Made by a program: the position numbers and the translations under genes. This document shows, one piece after another, positions 37,898-47,611 of a DNA stretch of 64,000 nt; positions within the stretch are counted from its first letter, which is position 1; each line of letters starts with the position of its first letter. Under the pieces are notes generated by a model, which saw only the letters and a program-made list of their open reading frames with translations, was not told the origin of the DNA and searched no databases. The DNA is from Dermatobacter hominis (lineage in GTDB: Bacteria > Actinomycetota > Acidimicrobiia > Acidimicrobiales > Microtrichaceae). Location of the stretch: assembly GCF_020715685.1 (NCBI RefSeq), contig NZ_CP085840.1, positions 2,170,001-2,234,000 on the forward strand. The letters are read 5' to 3'.

Positions 37898-38887
37898 TCA
37901 GATCAGGCCGAGCTCGGCGACCGCGTCGCGCTCCTCCTGGAGCTCGGCGGCCGAGGCGTCGATCTTGGCGCGGGAGAAGTCGTCGATCTCGAGGCCCTGG
38001 ACGATCGAGTACTCGCCGTTCGAGCAGGTGCACGGGAACGACGAGATGATGCCCTCGGGCACGCCGTAGGAGCCGTCCGACGGGATGCCCATCGAGACCC
38101 AGTCGCCCTCGGGGGTGCCGAGGTGCCAGCTGCGGACGTGGTCGATCGCCGCGTTGGCGGCCGAGGCGGCGGAGCTGGCGCCCCGGGCGTCGATGATGGC
38201 GGCGCCGCGCTTGGCGACGGTCGGGATGAACTCGTCCTCGATCCAGGCCTGGTCGCCGACCTGCTCGGCGGCGTTCCGCCCGGCCACCTCGCAGTGGAAG
38301 AGGTCGGGGTACTGGGTCGTGGAGTGGTTGCCCCAGATCGTCATCTTCTTGACGTCGGCGACCGCGGCGTCGAGCTTCCCGGCGATCTGCGCGATCGCAC
38401 GGTTGTGGTCGAGGCGGGTCATCGCGGTGAAGCGGCCGGGATCGAGGTCGGCGGCGTTGCTCATGGCGATGAGGGCGTTGGTGTTGGCGGGGTTGCCGAC
38501 GACGAGGACCTTGATGTCCTTCTGGGCCGAGCGGCTGAGCGCCTCGCCCTGCGGCTTAAAGATGCCGCCGTTGGCGGAGAGCAGGTCGGAGCGCTCCATG
38601 CCGGCCTTGCGGGGCATCGCGCCGACGAGCAGCGCGACGCCGGCGTCGCCGAACGCGACGTCGGGGTCGTCGGTCTCGACCATGTCGACGAGCAGCGGGA
38701 ACGCGCAGTCCTCGAGCTCCATGGCGACGCCGTGCAGCGCGCCGAGCGCGGGGGTGATCTCGAGCATCTGGAGGATCACCGGCTGGTCGGGCCCGAGCAT
38801 GGCGCCGCTCGCGATGCGGAAGAGCAGGGAGTAGCCGATCTGTCCGGCTGCTCCGGTGACGGCGACACGGATGGGCGCGTTGGGCAC
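37898..38887 (-). CDS. mdh: Malate dehydrogenase (NAD-dependent, cytosolic type)
   Basis: 329 residues from a GTG at 38887 with GGAGGAACCCC upstream. [20 protein letters not shown] is the NAD fold, [17 protein letters not shown] carries substrate Arg residues, [14 protein letters not shown] and [13 protein letters not shown] the catalytic Asp region, and [13 protein letters not shown] the catalytic His. It converts malate to oxaloacetate in the TCA cycle, alongside sdhCAB and icd in this window. Length and motifs are standard. Confidence 0.96.
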   Translation of the reverse strand: MPNAPIRVAVTGAAGQIGYSLLFRIASGAMLGPDQPVILQMLEITPALGALHGVAMELEDCAFPLLVDMVETDDPDVAFGDAGVALLVGAMPRKAGMERSDLLSANGGIFKPQGEALSRSAQKDIKVLVVGNPANTNALIAMSNAADLDPGRFTAMTRLDHNRAIAQIAGKLDAAVADVKKMTIWGNHSTTQYPDLFHCEVAGRNAAEQVGDQAWIEDEFIPTVAKRGAAIIDARGASSAASAANAAIDHVRSWHLGTPEGDWVSMGIPSDGSYGVPEGIISSFPCTCSNGEYSIVQGLEIDDFSRAKIDASAAELQEERDAVAELGLI

Positions 38888-39045
38888 GGGGTTCCTCCCG
38901 GGTTGTCGGACCTCGCCGGTCCGCCGGCGGGATCGAGGTGGCCCGGTGCCGATCGCGACCCCGGGCGAGGGGTACGGGAGCACGTTAGGACCGCCTCCCG
39001 GACGGGTCGAAACCGGCGCCGGGTGCTCCCCAGGGGCTGCGTGGG

Positions 39046-41754
39046 TCAGCGGCGGCCGAAGCGGAGCTCTCGGCGGGAGGTGGCGGTCACCATCGCCCCG
39101 CAGACGACCAGGAGGAGGCCGGTCAGCCAGAGGCCGTGGACCTCGGTGCCGGTGAGGGCGAGGCTCGCCCCCGGTCCGCTCCCGCCTCCGGACGCCCCCG
39201 ACCCTGACGACGCGCCGGCCGATGCGACGTCGTCGCCACCACCGGCGGCGGCCGGGGCGGCGACGGGGAGGCCGGTCGCCGACGGGGCCGCGACGGGCGG
39301 GCAGGGGGCGTCGGCCCCGGCGTCCGCATCGGTGCCCAGGCACGCGTCCACGCCGGCGATGTCGGTGGCGTCGACGTCGAGGAGCGTGACGACGGACGGG
39401 TCGGGGAAGACGACCTCGCCGTGGATGTCGAACGAGACCGGCTGGTTGCGATACCACTCCGGCTGGGCGACGTCGAAGTCGGGTTCGGCGTCGCAGTGGT
39501 CGTGACCGCCCGACACGGGCAGCGGCACGTAGAAGGCGACCAGGTACGTCACGCCCTGCGCAGCGTCCATCTCGTAGGTGCCGTCGGCCGCCGTGATGCC
39601 CCGGGTGAGGTCGATGTCGTCGTCGAGGGGCAGCCCGATGACGCAGCCACCCGCGAGGGGCGCGGCGGTCGGCTCCCAGCGCACCGTGCCGGTCACCTTC
39701 CGGAGCACGGCCACGGCGCCCGCCTCGATGGCGCCGGCGTCGCACGCGGACGCGCCGTCGCCGTCGCCGTCGACCGGTCGGGCGGCGCCGAGCTGGTCGG
39801 TCGAGGGAGTGCCGCACCCGCCGTCGGTGACGAGGTCGATCGCGGGGTTGCCCGGCTGCAGGGCGTACGAGGTCGGGTCGGCGACGCTGATGTCGCCGTC
39901 GAGCCGGTCGGCGGCGTCGGGCATGCGGGACGGGTCGCTCAGGTCCGTGCCGGTCGGCGCGCAGGAGCCGTCGTCGGACACGTTGAAGTCGCCGACCACG
40001 ATCGTCCCCGGCGCGCCGCTGCAGTCCTGGCCGCCGTTGCGGACCAGCAGGGACCGCTGCAGCGTGACCGTGCCCGATCCGAGCGTGGTCACGCCCGAGC
40101 TGTTGTCGGCGATCGTCACGTGGCGCAGCGTCGTGGTGCCGCCGCTCGAGCGCACGGCACCGTCGGCCGCCGTGCCCTTGTTGTGCGCCAGCGTCGCGTT
40201 CTCCACGTGCAGCTGGCCGCCGGCGACGACGATCCCGCCGCCGGTCGCGGCGAGCCCGGTCCGGAGGGAGCTCGGTCCGTGCAGCGTGACGTCGCCGCCC
40301 GTCATCGCCAGGTGACCGCCCCGGGCGAGCGCCGTGTTCGCCTCGGCGTCGAGCGCGACGTCGACCGTGCCGGCCAGGACCGAGAGCCCGCCGCCGTTCG
40401 CGGCCGTGGTCGACCGGATCGACACCCGCCCGTCGGGGCCGGTGCCCAGCGAGCCGCCCGTGACGCGGATGCCGCCGCCGGTCCCCGACACGGCGACGTC
40501 GTCGACCTCGAGGCGTCCGTCGACCAGGAACGTCCCGGCACCCTGCACGATGCCGCCGCCGTCGACCGCCTCGGTCGTGCGCGCCGGGTCGATCGAGTCG
40601 GCGCCGCCCCGCACCGAGAGCGTGGCGTCGTCGTAGACCCAGATGCTGCCCATGTTGACGATCCCGCCGCCGTCCCCGGACGACCAGTTCCGCGTGACGC
40701 TCGTCGGGCCGCAGCTGTCCTTGATCGCGACCTGACCGGTGGTGTCGTTGTAGAGGCCACCGCCGCCGCTCCCGCCGGGAGTGGCAGCGCCGGCGTCGAT
40801 CTCGCCGCCGACCATCGTGATCTGACCGGCGTTGTGGACGTCGCCGCCGGTCGGCGCGGTCGAGCTCCGGACAGCCCCGCGGCACCCGAGGACGAAGGTG
40901 CCCGAGTTGGCCACGCCGCCACCGACGAGGGTCGCGGAGTTCGAGTCCACGTAGACGTCGTGGGTCGGCGACATCGGGGGCGCGGAGCCGACCACCTCCA
41001 GGTAGCCGGCGTTCGCGAACGCCCCGCCGCTGCCCTGGGCGTGGTTGCCGAGGATGTCGATACGGCTGCCGGTGGTCGACGTCGACGAGTTCTTGACGAC
41101 CAGCGAGCCGCCGGAGCGGACCGCCACCGCGCCGCCGTCGCCGTCCGCCTGGTTCCCGACGAGCGGCATGAAGGGCTCGGCGTAGGTGGCGGACGGCGTG
41201 TTGGTCACCGACACGGCGCCGGAGGTGAGGACGGCGCCGCCGTCGCCCGCGCTGTGGCCGCCGGCGAGGGTGACCTCGACCAGGTCGAGCCGGCCGCCGG
41301 CCGCGACCTCGAAGTGACGGTCGCCGAGCGAGTCGCCCTTGATCGTCGTGACCGAGTTGTCGGGGTTGCGGCGGCCGTTGATGGTGATGCTCACCGACGC
41401 GGCGACGTCCAGGTCGCCGACGTCGTCGCGGCCGTCACCGTCGGCGCCGCCGGACAGCGTGAGGGCGACGGCGGTGAGCGCCGACGAGAACCCGATCGTC
41501 GTGGTGGTCCCGGGTGCCGTGTTCGCCTCCATCACCGCGGCCCGCAACGAGCACTCGCCGGCCGCGGTGGCGCACAGGCCGTCGCCCGGCACGTCGTCGA
41601 CCGCGTCGGCGGAGGTGTCGACCGTGTAGGTGCCGCCGGCGGCCGAGGCGTGCGACGCCGGCCACGTCAGCGCGGCGGCGACGACGGCCGTCGCGGCCAG
41701 GGCGCGGGCGATGCGGCGCGCCGGCCGGACAGGGTTCCCTTCCACTTCCTTCAT
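39046..41754 (-). CDS. Large beta-helix surface protein with LALTG sortase signal
   Basis: 902 residues from the ATG at 41754. After a signal ([20 protein letters not shown]) and a [11 protein letters not shown] segment typical of polymorphic-repeat surface proteins, residues ~75-650 are Gly/Asn/Val-rich strands of a right-handed parallel beta-helix ([21 protein letters not shown]-type turns). It ends with an SdrD/CNA-B-like beta domain. The C-terminus has a Ser/Gly linker, then LALTGTE, a helix ([17 protein letters not shown]) and [11 protein letters not shown]. LAxTG is the signal known for class E sortases, so the protein should be anchored to the wall by an active sortase encoded elsewhere. 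Confidence 0.85.
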   Translation of the reverse strand: MKEVEGNPVRPARRIARALAATAVVAAALTWPASHASAAGGTYTVDTSADAVDDVPGDGLCATAAGECSLRAAVMEANTAPGTTTTIGFSSALTAVALTLSGGADGDGRDDVGDLDVAASVSITINGRRNPDNSVTTIKGDSLGDRHFEVAAGGRLDLVEVTLAGGHSAGDGGAVLTSGAVSVTNTPSATYAEPFMPLVGNQADGDGGAVAVRSGGSLVVKNSSTSTTGSRIDILGNHAQGSGGAFANAGYLEVVGSAPPMSPTHDVYVDSNSATLVGGGVANSGTFVLGCRGAVRSSTAPTGGDVHNAGQITMVGGEIDAGAATPGGSGGGGLYNDTTGQVAIKDSCGPTSVTRNWSSGDGGGIVNMGSIWVYDDATLSVRGGADSIDPARTTEAVDGGGIVQGAGTFLVDGRLEVDDVAVSGTGGGIRVTGGSLGTGPDGRVSIRSTTAANGGGLSVLAGTVDVALDAEANTALARGGHLAMTGGDVTLHGPSSLRTGLAATGGGIVVAGGQLHVENATLAHNKGTAADGAVRSSGGTTTLRHVTIADNSSGVTTLGSGTVTLQRSLLVRNGGQDCSGAPGTIVVGDFNVSDDGSCAPTGTDLSDPSRMPDAADRLDGDISVADPTSYALQPGNPAIDLVTDGGCGTPSTDQLGAARPVDGDGDGASACDAGAIEAGAVAVLRKVTGTVRWEPTAAPLAGGCVIGLPLDDDIDLTRGITAADGTYEMDAAQGVTYLVAFYVPLPVSGGHDHCDAEPDFDVAQPEWYRNQPVSFDIHGEVVFPDPSVVTLLDVDATDIAGVDACLGTDADAGADAPCPPVAAPSATGLPVAAPAAAGGGDDVASAGASSGSGASGGGSGPGASLALTGTEVHGLWLTGLLLVVCGAMVTATSRRELRFGRR

Positions 41755-41796
41755 CGGTCCCGGTCGGCGCCGGGCGACGCCCACTGAGCGGTTCGG

Positions 41797-41839
41797 GTGA
41801 CGGCGGCGTCACCGTGTCCGATCGGACAGCCGCCGTCAC
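41797..41839. promoter_or_regulatory. Nested palindromes upstream of the surface protein gene
   Basis: TGTCCGATCGGACA (41815-41828) is a perfect 14-bp palindrome enclosed by GTGACGGCGG/CCGCCGTCAC arms (41797-41806 and 41830-41839). It lies 43-85 nt upstream of the start at 41754 and is a candidate operator or a structured 5' end. Confidence 0.4.
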
Positions 41840-41952
41840 CGGCTCGTCGATGGCCCTGAGGGGGCGCGGACGACCGACGCCGGGTGGCGTCGGTTCAGGG
41901 CCGCCGGGTCAGGTGGCGCCGGGTCGGGGCGCGCCGGGTCGGGGCGACGGGG

Positions 41953-42144
41953 TCAGACGTGCAGGCGCCGGTGCGTCGCCAGCTCGTACGCCGTGCACAC
42001 GGCGACGATCGGCCAGCACACGATGCCGAGCCAGACCGACCACGAGGCGTCCCCGCCCACGAGGTCGATCACGTTCATCACGATGAGGGCGACGCTGATC
42101 ACCAGCACCACCCAGTTGAGGTTGCGTCGGGTCTGATCGGTCAC
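41953..42144 (-). CDS. Small two-helix membrane protein
   Basis: 63 residues from a GTG at 42144 (a GTG three codons earlier is an alternative). TRRNLNWVVLVISVALIVMN and SVWLGIVCWPIVAVCTAYELA are two membrane helices joined by DLVGGDAS, ending ATHRRLHV. No family is recognised; small integral membrane proteins like this are common in actinomycetes. No strong ribosome binding site is visible. Confidence 0.6.
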   Translation of the reverse strand: MTDQTRRNLNWVVLVISVALIVMNVIDLVGGDASWSVWLGIVCWPIVAVCTAYELATHRRLHV

Positions 42145-42351
42145 CGCTCCCACGGTATCGGCGAGGTCGCGGGAACCGACCGGCCTCGCGGTGTCATCGG
42201 CGTCGGCATGGTCGACGTCGACGCCCGCCGGCTCGGCGGTGCCGGGAGGGGTCGTCGCACCGCGTCGAATGTGGAGTTCTCCCTTCCGATGCCGGACGAG
42301 CGGTCGTAGGTTGGACCGCGTCAGGACCTTCTCGGGAGAGGGAGGGAACCC

Positions 42352-43155
42352 ATGCCCCGCCGACGTCGTGCGTCGGTCGCGCTCGTCGCGTCCGCGCTGC
42401 TCTGCGCGTCCGTGCTCACCGGATGCAGTCCCGTGTCCGTCACCGCCGGACCCGCGCCGCCCATCACCACCGACTGGTGGTCGACCGCCGAGTGGTGGGC
42501 GTTCGGCGACTCCCTGTTCGCCGGCCACAGCTCGGTGCCGGGCGCGCCGTCGCACCTCCGCGGCGTGGTGAACGCCGCCGCCGGGGGGACGACGCTCGTG
42601 CCGGTGACGACGTCGATGGGCAACCCGAACGGCGACCTCGCCGGCCAGATCTCGGCTGCGATCGAGCGAGCCGGACGGCCCCGCCACGTCATCATCAGCG
42701 CCGGCATGGCCGACCTCTACGCCCGCCAGGTGTGGGGCGCGGATCTGCCGCTGGCGTCCTACACGGACCGCTACGTCGACATCACCCAGTGGCTGCGCCA
42801 CCTGGGCATCGACGTGCACTGGATGACCATCACGCCGATCACGTCGTGGGGCATCGTCGGGGCCCAGGCCTGGCTGCAGTCGGCGTTGAACGCATGGCTC
42901 CGCAGCAGCGGACTCCCGCTCGTGGACTGCGAGTCCTCGCTGCAGGCACCCGGATCGCCGTGGCTCGACGACTCGCTGACGTTCGCGCTCGACGGTGTCC
43001 ACCTCAACGAGACCGGCTCGCTCACCTACGCACGCTGCATCTCGGCGGCGATCGGCGTGCCGCTGACCACCGACCCGGTCGAGCCGGACCCCCCCGTCCC
43101 CGACACGACCGCTCCCGACCCCAGCGTCCCGGATCCGGGCCCGCCCGGGCCGTAG
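42352..43155 (+). CDS. SGNH-family hydrolase lipoprotein
   Basis: 267 residues from the ATG at 42352 after GGGAGAGGGAGGG. The signal ends in SVLTGCSP (lipobox). WWAFGDSLFAGHS is block I with the nucleophile Ser, NAAAGGTTLVPV block II, HVIISAGMADLY block III (the usual Asn is replaced), and FALDGVHLNETG block V with the catalytic Asp and His. It is a probable surface esterase or lipase; the substrate is unknown. The C-terminus is a Pro/Asp-rich tail. It ends 3 nt before the convergent ABC transporter gene. Confidence 0.85.
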   Translation: MPRRRRASVALVASALLCASVLTGCSPVSVTAGPAPPITTDWWSTAEWWAFGDSLFAGHSSVPGAPSHLRGVVNAAAGGTTLVPVTTSMGNPNGDLAGQISAAIERAGRPRHVIISAGMADLYARQVWGADLPLASYTDRYVDITQWLRHLGIDVHWMTITPITSWGIVGAQAWLQSALNAWLRSSGLPLVDCESSLQAPGSPWLDDSLTFALDGVHLNETGSLTYARCISAAIGVPLTTDPVEPDPPVPDTTAPDPSVPDPGPPGP

Positions 43156-43158
43156 GGG

Positions 43159-44955
43159 TCAGGCGGCGCGGGTGTTGCCGATCCAGCTCTCGTAGAGCCG
43201 CCCGTAAACGCCGCCCTCGGCGACGAGCTCGGCGTGCGGCCCCATCTGCACGATGCGCCCGGCGTCGAAGACGACGACCACGTCGGCGGCCTCGGCGGTC
43301 GACAGGCGGTGCGCGATCGAGACGGTCGTGCGACCGGCGGCGAGCTTGGCGAGGGCCTCGGCCAGCGCGCGCTCGGTCTCGGGGTCGACGGCCGAGGTCG
43401 CCTCGTCGAGGATCAGCAGACCGGGGTCGGCGAGCTGGGCCCGGGCCAGCGCGACGAGCTGCCGCTCCCCCACCGACAGCGCCTCGCCCCGCTCCCGCAC
43501 CGGCGTGTCGAGGCCCTCGGGCAGCGTCTCGACCCACCAGTCCAGGCCGAGCGCGGAGAACGAGTCGGCGATCTCGTCATCGGTGGCGTCGGGCCGGCCC
43601 ATCCGCACGTTCTCGGCGACGGTCGAGTCGAAGAGGAAGCCGTCCTGGGGCACGAGCCGGATCGCCGAGGCGCGCGACGTCTTCGACACGTCACGCAGGT
43701 CGGTCCCTCCGAGCAGGATGCGGCCCGACGTCGGGTCCGACAGGCGGGTGAGCAGCTTGGCCATCGTCGTCTTGCCGGAGCCGGTCTCACCCACGATCGC
43801 CGCGTTGATGCCGGCGGGCAGGGACAGGTCGATCCCGTGGAGCACCGGGTGGCCGGGCTCGTACTCGAACTCCACGGCGTCGACGTCCACGTCCAGCGCC
43901 CCGCCGGGGAGGACGACGCCCGGGGCGGGCTCGGTGACCTCGACGGGCTCGTCCATCAGCCGGAGCACCTTGCGCCAGCCGGCGAGCGCCGTCTGCGTCT
44001 GGTCGAGCACCTCGCCGAGCTCGGCGACCGGCTGCACGATCAGGTTCGTGAGGAAGAGGCAGGCGACGAGCGTGCCCGCCTGCAGCCCCCAGCCCGGCCC
44101 CCACCACACGCCGACGCCGACGACCGCGGCGAGCGCCAACCCGCTGAACAGGTCGGAGACGGGGAACATGATGGCGAAGAAGAACCGGGCCCGGACCTGG
44201 GCGCGGTACTGGTGGTCGATCCGCTGCGCCAGCCGGCGCCGGGCCGCGCCGACGTCGCCGTAGGCCCGCACCACCCGGATGCCGCCGACGGTCTCGGAGA
44301 TCTCCGACAGCGTGTCACCGACGGCGTTGCGCAGGTCGTCGTACGCCTTCAGCTGGCGGCGCTGCACGAGGCGCATGATCGGCAGCACCGGCAGCAGGAC
44401 CGCGACGATGACCAGGGCGAGCTGCCAGCTGTAGATCGCGGTCATGGCCAGTGCGACGACGATCATCGTGCTGTTGACCGCCCAGCTGACCGCGCCCCAC
44501 GAGGCGAACTGGGCGAGCGTCTCGATGTCGGACGTGACCCGCGAGACGAGCACGCCCTTCTTCGCCTCGTTGTGGTGGCCGATCGACAGCTCGTGCACGT
44601 GGGCGAAGGCGCGGGTCCGCAGGCCGTAGAGCACGTTCTCGGCCGTGGTCATCAGCCGGTAGTAGGTGATCCGGTTGAGCACGGCGAGGCCGACGATCGC
44701 GACGGCCGCGGCGACGCAGGTCCAGACGACGAAGGGCCAGTCGGGGCTGCCGTCGGAGATCCCCTTGTCGAGGATCTGCTGGATGGCGATCGGCACGACG
44801 AGCTTGCCGAGTGCGATGACCATGGCGAACGCGAGCGAGGCGGCGAAGCCCTTCTTGAGCTCGGGGGTCTGGCGGACGCCGGCGCGGAGGACCTCCATGG
44901 CCTTGATCGGCTCGGCGTCCTCCTCGTCGTCGGGGGTGTTCGGCCGGATCGGCAT
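43159..44955 (-). CDS. ABC transporter, fused permease and ATPase (second half of a pair)
   Basis: 598 residues: an N-terminal six-helix type I exporter domain (residues ~30-330; GVLVSRVTSDIETLAQFASW is the characteristic intracellular loop) followed by an ATPase. NBD motifs are GETGSGKTTMAKLLTRL (Walker A), ALSVGERQLVALARAQLA (signature, degenerate LSVGE) and LLILDEATSAVDPETE (Walker B with Glu). The ATG at 44955 overlaps the stop of the upstream ABC gene (TGATG), so the two form a heterodimeric exporter. The substrate is unknown. Confidence 0.93.
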   Translation of the reverse strand: MPIRPNTPDDEEDAEPIKAMEVLRAGVRQTPELKKGFAASLAFAMVIALGKLVVPIAIQQILDKGISDGSPDWPFVVWTCVAAAVAIVGLAVLNRITYYRLMTTAENVLYGLRTRAFAHVHELSIGHHNEAKKGVLVSRVTSDIETLAQFASWGAVSWAVNSTMIVVALAMTAIYSWQLALVIVAVLLPVLPIMRLVQRRQLKAYDDLRNAVGDTLSEISETVGGIRVVRAYGDVGAARRRLAQRIDHQYRAQVRARFFFAIMFPVSDLFSGLALAAVVGVGVWWGPGWGLQAGTLVACLFLTNLIVQPVAELGEVLDQTQTALAGWRKVLRLMDEPVEVTEPAPGVVLPGGALDVDVDAVEFEYEPGHPVLHGIDLSLPAGINAAIVGETGSGKTTMAKLLTRLSDPTSGRILLGGTDLRDVSKTSRASAIRLVPQDGFLFDSTVAENVRMGRPDATDDEIADSFSALGLDWWVETLPEGLDTPVRERGEALSVGERQLVALARAQLADPGLLILDEATSAVDPETERALAEALAKLAAGRTTVSIAHRLSTAEAADVVVVFDAGRIVQMGPHAELVAEGGVYGRLYESWIGNTRAA

Positions 44956-46844
44956 CAGCGCTCACCTCCCTCGAGCTCCACGTCGGCGGGGTCGACCTCG
45001 ATCGGTTCGACCTCCGCCTCCTCCTCGTAGGCCGTGACGAGCGCCGAGTACTCCGGGTCGGCGAGCAGCGCCTCGTGGGTGCCGACGTTGCGGACCCGGC
45101 CCTGGTCCAGGTGGACGACCTTGTCGGCGAGGAGGATGGTCGACAGGCGGTGGGCGACGACGACCATCGTCGTGTCGCCCTTCCGCAGCCCGTCGAGGAT
45201 CTCGGCCTCGATCACCGGGTCGACGGCCGAGGTGGCGTCGTCGAGCACGAGCACCCGGGGCGCGCCGGCGAGGGCTCGGGCGAGCGCGACCCGCTGGCGC
45301 TGACCGCCCGAGAGCGTCACGCCGCGCTCGCCGACGACGGTGGCCTCGCCCTGGGGCAGGCGGGACACGAACCGGGCGGCCCGGGCCCGGTCGAGCGACT
45401 CGTCGACCCGGGCGACGTCGACGTCGCGCCCGAGCGTCACGTTGTCGCGGACCGGCGAGGCGAACAGGTACGACTCCTGGAAGGCGAGCGACACCGCGGA
45501 TCGGAGCTCGTCGGGGCTGAGGTCGGTGATCGGAACCCCGCCGACCAGCACCTCGCCGCCGGTCGGCTCGTCGAGGCGCACGAGCAGCTGGGCCAGCGTG
45601 GACTTCCCCGCGCCGGTCGAGCCGACGAGCGCGACGACCTCGCCCGGGTCGACCGTGAAGGACACGTCGTCGAGCACCCCCGCGTCGCCGTACGCGAAGG
45701 CGACGTCGCGGAGCTCCACCGACAGCGGACCGTCGGGCAGCGTGGCGGCCGGGGCCTCGGGACCGGCGTGCTCCACGGCCGGGTCGACCGGCTCGGCGGT
45801 CAGCTCATCCACGCGCTCGATCGACACGACGGCCCGAGGGATCGACTCGAACATGAACCCGACGATGCGCATCGGGAACGCGAGCCAGCCGAACAGCGCC
45901 ACCGCCTGGACGAGGTCGCCGGCGGTGGCGGCGCCGTGGTCGATGCGCCAGGCGCCGGCCAGCAGCAGCAGGACGGTGCCGAGGTTCGGGAGCATGTCGA
46001 GCAGCGGCTCGAACGACGCGGTCATGCGGGCCACCACGAGGCGCTGGCTGCGCAGCCGGTCGGCCGCGGCGTCGAACCGCTCCTGCTCCTCGGCCTCCCG
46101 GCCGAGCGTCTTGACGACGAGGACGCCGTCGAAGCTCTCGTGCGCGATCGACGAGACGTCGCCGAGTCGGGCCTGCACGAGCGCGGCGGGCTCGTGGACG
46201 CGGTTGGTGTACCAGCGGCTGATGAAGGTCAGCGAGGGGAACAGCAGGAGCGCGACCACGCCGAACGCGGGGTCGGCGACGAAGAGGCTGACGAGCGAGA
46301 TCAGGACCAGCGCGACGACGCCGAGCGAGAACGGCAGCGGCATGAGCGTCTGCGCGGCCGTGGTGACGTCGACGTCCGCGTTGGCGAGCAGCTCGCCGGT
46401 CGGCCGCTTCCGGTACGACGCCAGCGGCATCGTGAGGAGCCGCTCGACGACGCTGGCGCGGAGCGAGCGCTGCGTGCGGGCCTCGGTGAGCGACCCGAAC
46501 CAGCGCCGGACGCCGACCGAGATGCCGCGGGCGAGGCCGACGAGGAACAGCGCCGCGACCGCCCACCACACGGTCGAGGCGGGGATGCCCTCGTCGGAGA
46601 AGGCCGGGGTGATGACCTCGTCGGTGACGCGCCCGAGCACGTAGCTCGCCGCCACGACGATCGTCGCCCAGCCGATGCCGCCGACGAGCGACATGGCGAA
46701 CGGCCCCGGGTGCATCCGGATGAACCGGCCGATGAGCCGGGCGCCGCGGCGCGTGACGGAGTGCCCGGCGCCGTCGGTCGGCGTGGGTCCGAGGGGCGCC
46801 TCGTCGGCGGGCGCAGCATCGGGTTCAGGTGCGAGGAGGGTCAC
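44955..46844 (-). CDS. ABC transporter, fused permease and ATPase (first half of a pair)
   Basis: About 629 residues from a GTG at 46844; longer starts upstream lack support. Six helices (GPFAMSLVGGIGWATIVVAA onward) with RPTGELLANADVDVTTAAQT as the coupling loop, then an ATPase with [34 protein letters not shown] and VLVLDDATSAVDPVIE. The Walker B here is DD instead of DE, so the catalytic Glu is Asp: this half probably has the degenerate site while its partner at 43159 hydrolyses ATP, a usual asymmetry in heterodimeric exporters. Confidence 0.93.
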   Translation of the reverse strand: MTLLAPEPDAAPADEAPLGPTPTDGAGHSVTRRGARLIGRFIRMHPGPFAMSLVGGIGWATIVVAASYVLGRVTDEVITPAFSDEGIPASTVWWAVAALFLVGLARGISVGVRRWFGSLTEARTQRSLRASVVERLLTMPLASYRKRPTGELLANADVDVTTAAQTLMPLPFSLGVVALVLISLVSLFVADPAFGVVALLLFPSLTFISRWYTNRVHEPAALVQARLGDVSSIAHESFDGVLVVKTLGREAEEQERFDAAADRLRSQRLVVARMTASFEPLLDMLPNLGTVLLLLAGAWRIDHGAATAGDLVQAVALFGWLAFPMRIVGFMFESIPRAVVSIERVDELTAEPVDPAVEHAGPEAPAATLPDGPLSVELRDVAFAYGDAGVLDDVSFTVDPGEVVALVGSTGAGKSTLAQLLVRLDEPTGGEVLVGGVPITDLSPDELRSAVSLAFQESYLFASPVRDNVTLGRDVDVARVDESLDRARAARFVSRLPQGEATVVGERGVTLSGGQRQRVALARALAGAPRVLVLDDATSAVDPVIEAEILDGLRKGDTTMVVVAHRLSTILLADKVVHLDQGRVRNVGTHEALLADPEYSALVTAYEEEAEVEPIEVDPADVELEGGER

Positions 46845-46934
46845 CGGGTTCCTGCAACGTCGGGAGCGTGGGCAGCCTTCCAACGTAGACCCGACAGGCC
46901 GCCCGGTTCCCACCCGATTGCCCCGGCCTCACCC

Positions 46935-46982
46935 TTCTGGCTGTCGTTCTGCCGGTGGGGGCCGGCAGAACGACAGCCAGAA
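46935..46982. terminator. Perfect 21-bp hairpin
   Basis: TTCTGGCTGTCGTTCTGCCGG (46935-46955; 21 nt) has its exact complement at 46962-46982 with a TGGGGG loop. It begins 4 nt after the stop of the gene at 46986 and before the ABC transporter start, so it is a strong terminator or processing stem. Confidence 0.7.
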
Positions 46983-46985
46983 CGC

Positions 46986-47363
46986 TCAGGCGGCGGGAGC
47001 GGACCGTCGGCGACGGGTCCAGACCAGTGCCCCGCCGCCGACGGCCAGGGCTCCCGCCGGCAACAGGATCGCGGCCGGCGCCTCCGGGACGACGGGCGGC
47101 GGCCCGGTGTCCGGCAGCCTGCAGTTGGCCGGATCCGACCAGAGCCAGGCGGCGAGCCACTCCACCTGGGCGTTCCACTCGCCACCGGCGGCGATGAAGG
47201 CGTCCTTCTGGGCCTGACGCTCCTCGGGTCGACACGCCGGTGGCGGTGGGGTGCACGACGAGGCGAGCCCGACCAGCACCAGCAGGCCGGCCAGGGCCAC
47301 CGGTGCGATCGCCCGTCGGGCGCCTCGTCGATCTCCCCACAGCACGTCTGCATCAGACCGCAC
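46986..47363 (-). CDS. Small lipoprotein-like protein with PEAP C-terminal sorting signal
   Basis: Up to 125 residues from a GTG at 47363; since that start overlaps the upstream repeats, a GTG at 47345 may be the true start. The signal RAIAPVALAGLLVLVGLASS precedes CTPPPPAC (possible lipobox). The mature part has QKDAFIAAGGEWNAQVEWLA and a third Cys. The C-terminus reads PPPVVPEAPAAILLPAGALA, a helix (AVGGGALVW) and TRRRRSAPAA. It shares VVPEAP and LLP with the protein at 26606 and is a likely exosortase substrate. Confidence 0.75.
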   Translation of the reverse strand: MRSDADVLWGDRRGARRAIAPVALAGLLVLVGLASSCTPPPPACRPEERQAQKDAFIAAGGEWNAQVEWLAAWLWSDPANCRLPDTGPPPVVPEAPAAILLPAGALAVGGGALVWTRRRRSAPAA

Positions 47364-47406
47364 GCAGCTGAACCTGGGCGGTGGTGCGGGTGAACCCCAG
47401 GCGAAC
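47363..47406 (-). promoter_or_regulatory. PHO-box-like repeats upstream of the PEAP-signal gene
   Basis: On the minus strand GTTCGCCTGGG, GTTCACCCGCA, CCACCGCCCAG and GTTCAGCTGCG follow each other with exact 11-nt period. Three of the four units fit the GTTC core. They run in the same direction as the gene and touch its first possible start codon. Confidence 0.5.
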
Positions 47407-47554
47407 CCTTGGCGACCCGGCAGGCGCCCCGACCAGCGAGCGCGACCCGACGAGCGGACGCGGCCCGGACGCGTCGATGCCGGGTCCCTGGGGACCCGGC
47501 ACCGGCGGAAGGGAGATTGGCAGCGTCCTATCCAGTGGCCAGGAGGTCCAAACC

Positions 47555-47580
47555 ACGTTCGGAGATTTCTCCCCGAACGT
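47555..47580 (-). terminator. Hairpin after the aldehyde dehydrogenase gene
   Basis: ACGTTCGG (47555-47562) and CCGAACGT (47573-47580) are complementary around a 10-nt loop, 31 nt beyond the stop at 47612. Confidence 0.5.
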
Positions 47581-47611
47581 CCCGTCCTGGCCGGATCGGG
47601 CTGCGACCGGA

